This document shows, piece after piece, positions 63,071-64,000 of a stretch of 64,000 bases of DNA. The position numbers were made by a program, and so were the translations under genes. Every line of letters starts with the position of its first letter. Position 1 is the first letter of the stretch. Under the pieces are notes generated by a model. That model was not told the origin of the DNA. It made no database searches and saw only the letters and a list, made by a program, of their open reading frames with translations. The stretch is from DATARH01 sp036268075 (GTDB taxonomy: Bacteria; Pseudomonadota; Alphaproteobacteria; ATCC43930; CGMCC-115725). The stretch lies in the NCBI GenBank assembly GCA_036268075.1, contig DATAUV010000001.1, forward strand, positions 124,001 through 188,000. The letters are read 5' to 3'.

Positions 63071-63339
63071 TCGATCGACCAGTGATACTTGACTTCGGGT
63101 GCCCGCCGCGCCGCGTGGCTGACGCCCAGGGTCGGCCCGTCATAGGTGTTCGTCGGCAATGTCGGGGCCGTTTTTTCGGGGAGCGGCGCCATCTTTTCGG
63201 CGCCGACGACCTCCTGGGCGATGGCCGGGATCGCGCTCAGATCGACGCAGCTCCGCTGCTTGGTTGGAATGCAGGCGCCAAACGCCGCTCCACTCCACAA
63301 CGCCGCCACGATGATGGACAACCCAATCCGAACCGGCAT
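63067..63339 (-). CDS. Small exported hypothetical protein
   Basis: A 90-aa protein. Residues 1-25 form a signal peptide (MPVRIGLSIIVAALWSGAAFGA), followed by CIPTKQRSC and a Pro/Ala-rich tail. No family is recognised. Start at 63339 preferred because of the signal peptide. The stop codon lies in the palindromic element, so the last residues may have been altered by its insertion. Confidence 0.5.
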   Translation of the reverse strand: MPVRIGLSIIVAALWSGAAFGACIPTKQRSCVDLSAIPAIAQEVVGAEKMAPLPEKTAPTLPTNTYDGPTLGVSHAARRAPEVKYHWSID

Positions 63340-63472
63340 CCCTGCCCCACCCGCGCGAGAGATGGATAATGTAGCACCGAATATTGCCGGGGGCGAATCA
63401 TCAATCAGAAGACTTTCCGGCTCCCAGGTAAAAATCAAATATCCACACTCAAGATCGCGCTTAAGACCGCGC

Positions 63473-64000
63473 TTAAGAATCGAACGCGATATCGCGCCCG
63501 CGCCGCATCAAGCTTTCTCCGCCATCGAGGACGATTATATTTCCGGTAGCCGATGGCGACTCGATAATGAAGCGGACCGCGAGAACGATCTCTTCGACGG
63601 TGGCGTTGCGGCCGAGCGGTGTTCTGCGCCAGGCGGCCTCGAATTGCTCGGTGCTTTGCTTGCCGCTGGGCAGCATGATCCCGGGCGCAATTCCGCACAC
63701 CCGAATGCGCGGCGCCAGCGCCAGCGCCAGCATCCGGGTGGCGCCGGCAAGCCCCACCTTGCTGACCGTGTACGACAGAAAATCGGGGTTCAGATTATCG
63801 ATCTTCTGGTCGAGCATATTGATGATCAGCCCGGTTTCACCGGCGCCGATCGATTCGGCGAAGTATTTCGCGAGGAACAATGGCGCGGCGAGGCCCGGAA
63901 CGAGATGGTCGTTCCAGCTTTGCCAGCTCAGGCTGCGAAGGTTGTCGTAGACGAACGGGCTGGCGTTGTTGACGAGGCAGGTCAGCTTGCCGCCGGCCTT
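63473..64000 (-). CDS. SDR-family dehydrogenase, partial (C-terminal part)
   Basis: The window edge cuts the gene; 175 codons remain, open to 64000. CLVNNASPFVYDN is the NNAG-like motif, INMLDQ is the strand before the catalytic Ser region, YTVSKVGL gives the catalytic Tyr-X3-Lys, and FIIESPSATGNIIVLDGGESL is the SDR C-terminal signature. The N-terminal cofactor motif lies outside the window. Substrate unknown. The 133 bases before it hold short direct repeats (cgcgcttaaga) only. Confidence 0.85.
   Translation of the reverse strand, partial: KAGGKLTCLVNNASPFVYDNLRSLSWQSWNDHLVPGLAAPLFLAKYFAESIGAGETGLIINMLDQKIDNLNPDFLSYTVSKVGLAGATRMLALALAPRIRVCGIAPGIMLPSGKQSTEQFEAAWRRTPLGRNATVEEIVLAVRFIIESPSATGNIIVLDGGESLMRRGRDIAFDS

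Overview
The window is GC-rich chromosomal DNA with the gene content of an alphaproteobacterium, most likely a Rhodospirillales-type environmental lineage. The main support is the block mutL, ubiH-like, dapC-like, ftsK, lolA, xthA, together with Bug-type receptors, DMT/MFS transporters, many GTG starts and ATGA/GTGA gene overlaps. No rRNA, CRISPR array, intact prophage or intact insertion sequence is visible. One tRNA (Gly, CCC) is present. The species cannot be named from the sequence alone.

Layout. 0-9.6 kb: a small MVL-type lectin, a HAD phosphatase, an MFS carrier, a YjfL/YgiB/YgiC-like triad (DUF350, DUF1190-like, ATP-grasp), a ParE-type toxin-antitoxin pair, a ferredoxin plus ferredoxin reductase pair, a DUF4396 membrane protein, an amidohydrolase and a DMT transporter. 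9.7-21.8 kb: housekeeping core (MutL, UbiH-like hydroxylase, DapC-like aminotransferase, FtsK, LolA, glutamine-amidotransferase-like hydrolase, ExoIII), preceded by a DUF4279 protein with a tiny toxin-tail-like partner. A structured, terminator-ended intergenic region at 20.1 kb may encode a small RNA.

21.3-37.9 kb: an unusual glycan-type locus. On the minus strand are a degenerate 926-aa ABC exporter, a cyclic-nucleotide-binding protein and a methyltransferase. Divergently, on the plus strand, is a tightly coupled run of two MurG-like and two GT4 glycosyltransferases, a histidine phosphatase, a polysaccharide deacetylase and a membrane PH-like protein. It runs without a gap into a complete dipeptide/oligopeptide-type ABC importer (fused ATPase, receptor, two permeases).

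37.9-45.6 kb: a proline-rich lipoprotein, a DUF3368/UPF0175 toxin-antitoxin pair, MBL hydrolase, enoyl-CoA hydratase, and a coupled catabolic-looking operon of two different Fe(II)/2-oxoglutarate oxygenases, an AHL-lactonase-like MBL protein and a HAD phosphatase. 45.6-47.5 kb: an AT-richer two-gene cassette (AAA ATPase plus TOPRIM-like DUF4276) that looks like a transferred anti-phage module. 47.5-54.6 kb: transport and small-molecule metabolism (MFS, GST, Bug receptor, Ldh-type dehydrogenase, VOC protein, alpha/beta hydrolase, amidase, tRNA-Gly).

55-64 kb: a winged-helix/TolB-like/TPR regulator divergent from a 1,421-aa secreted protein with ten ~100-aa Ig-like repeats and a C-terminal RTX-like region. 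Next to it is a decayed island with a tyrosine-recombinase fragment, a piece of a large DUF3320/DUF4011-type helicase and a piece of an AlbA_2 (Schlafen-like) protein joined out of frame, then a mosaic palindromic repeat. The window ends in a small exported protein and a partial SDR dehydrogenase.

A second layer is a rich set of palindromic intergenic repeats of at least five families. One has apparently been absorbed in frame inside the ubiH-like gene, and another forms the C-terminus of the histidine phosphatase. The best candidates for something new are the AAA+DUF4276 cassette, the glycan locus with its aberrant ABC protein, the DUF4279 pair and the candidate structured RNA.
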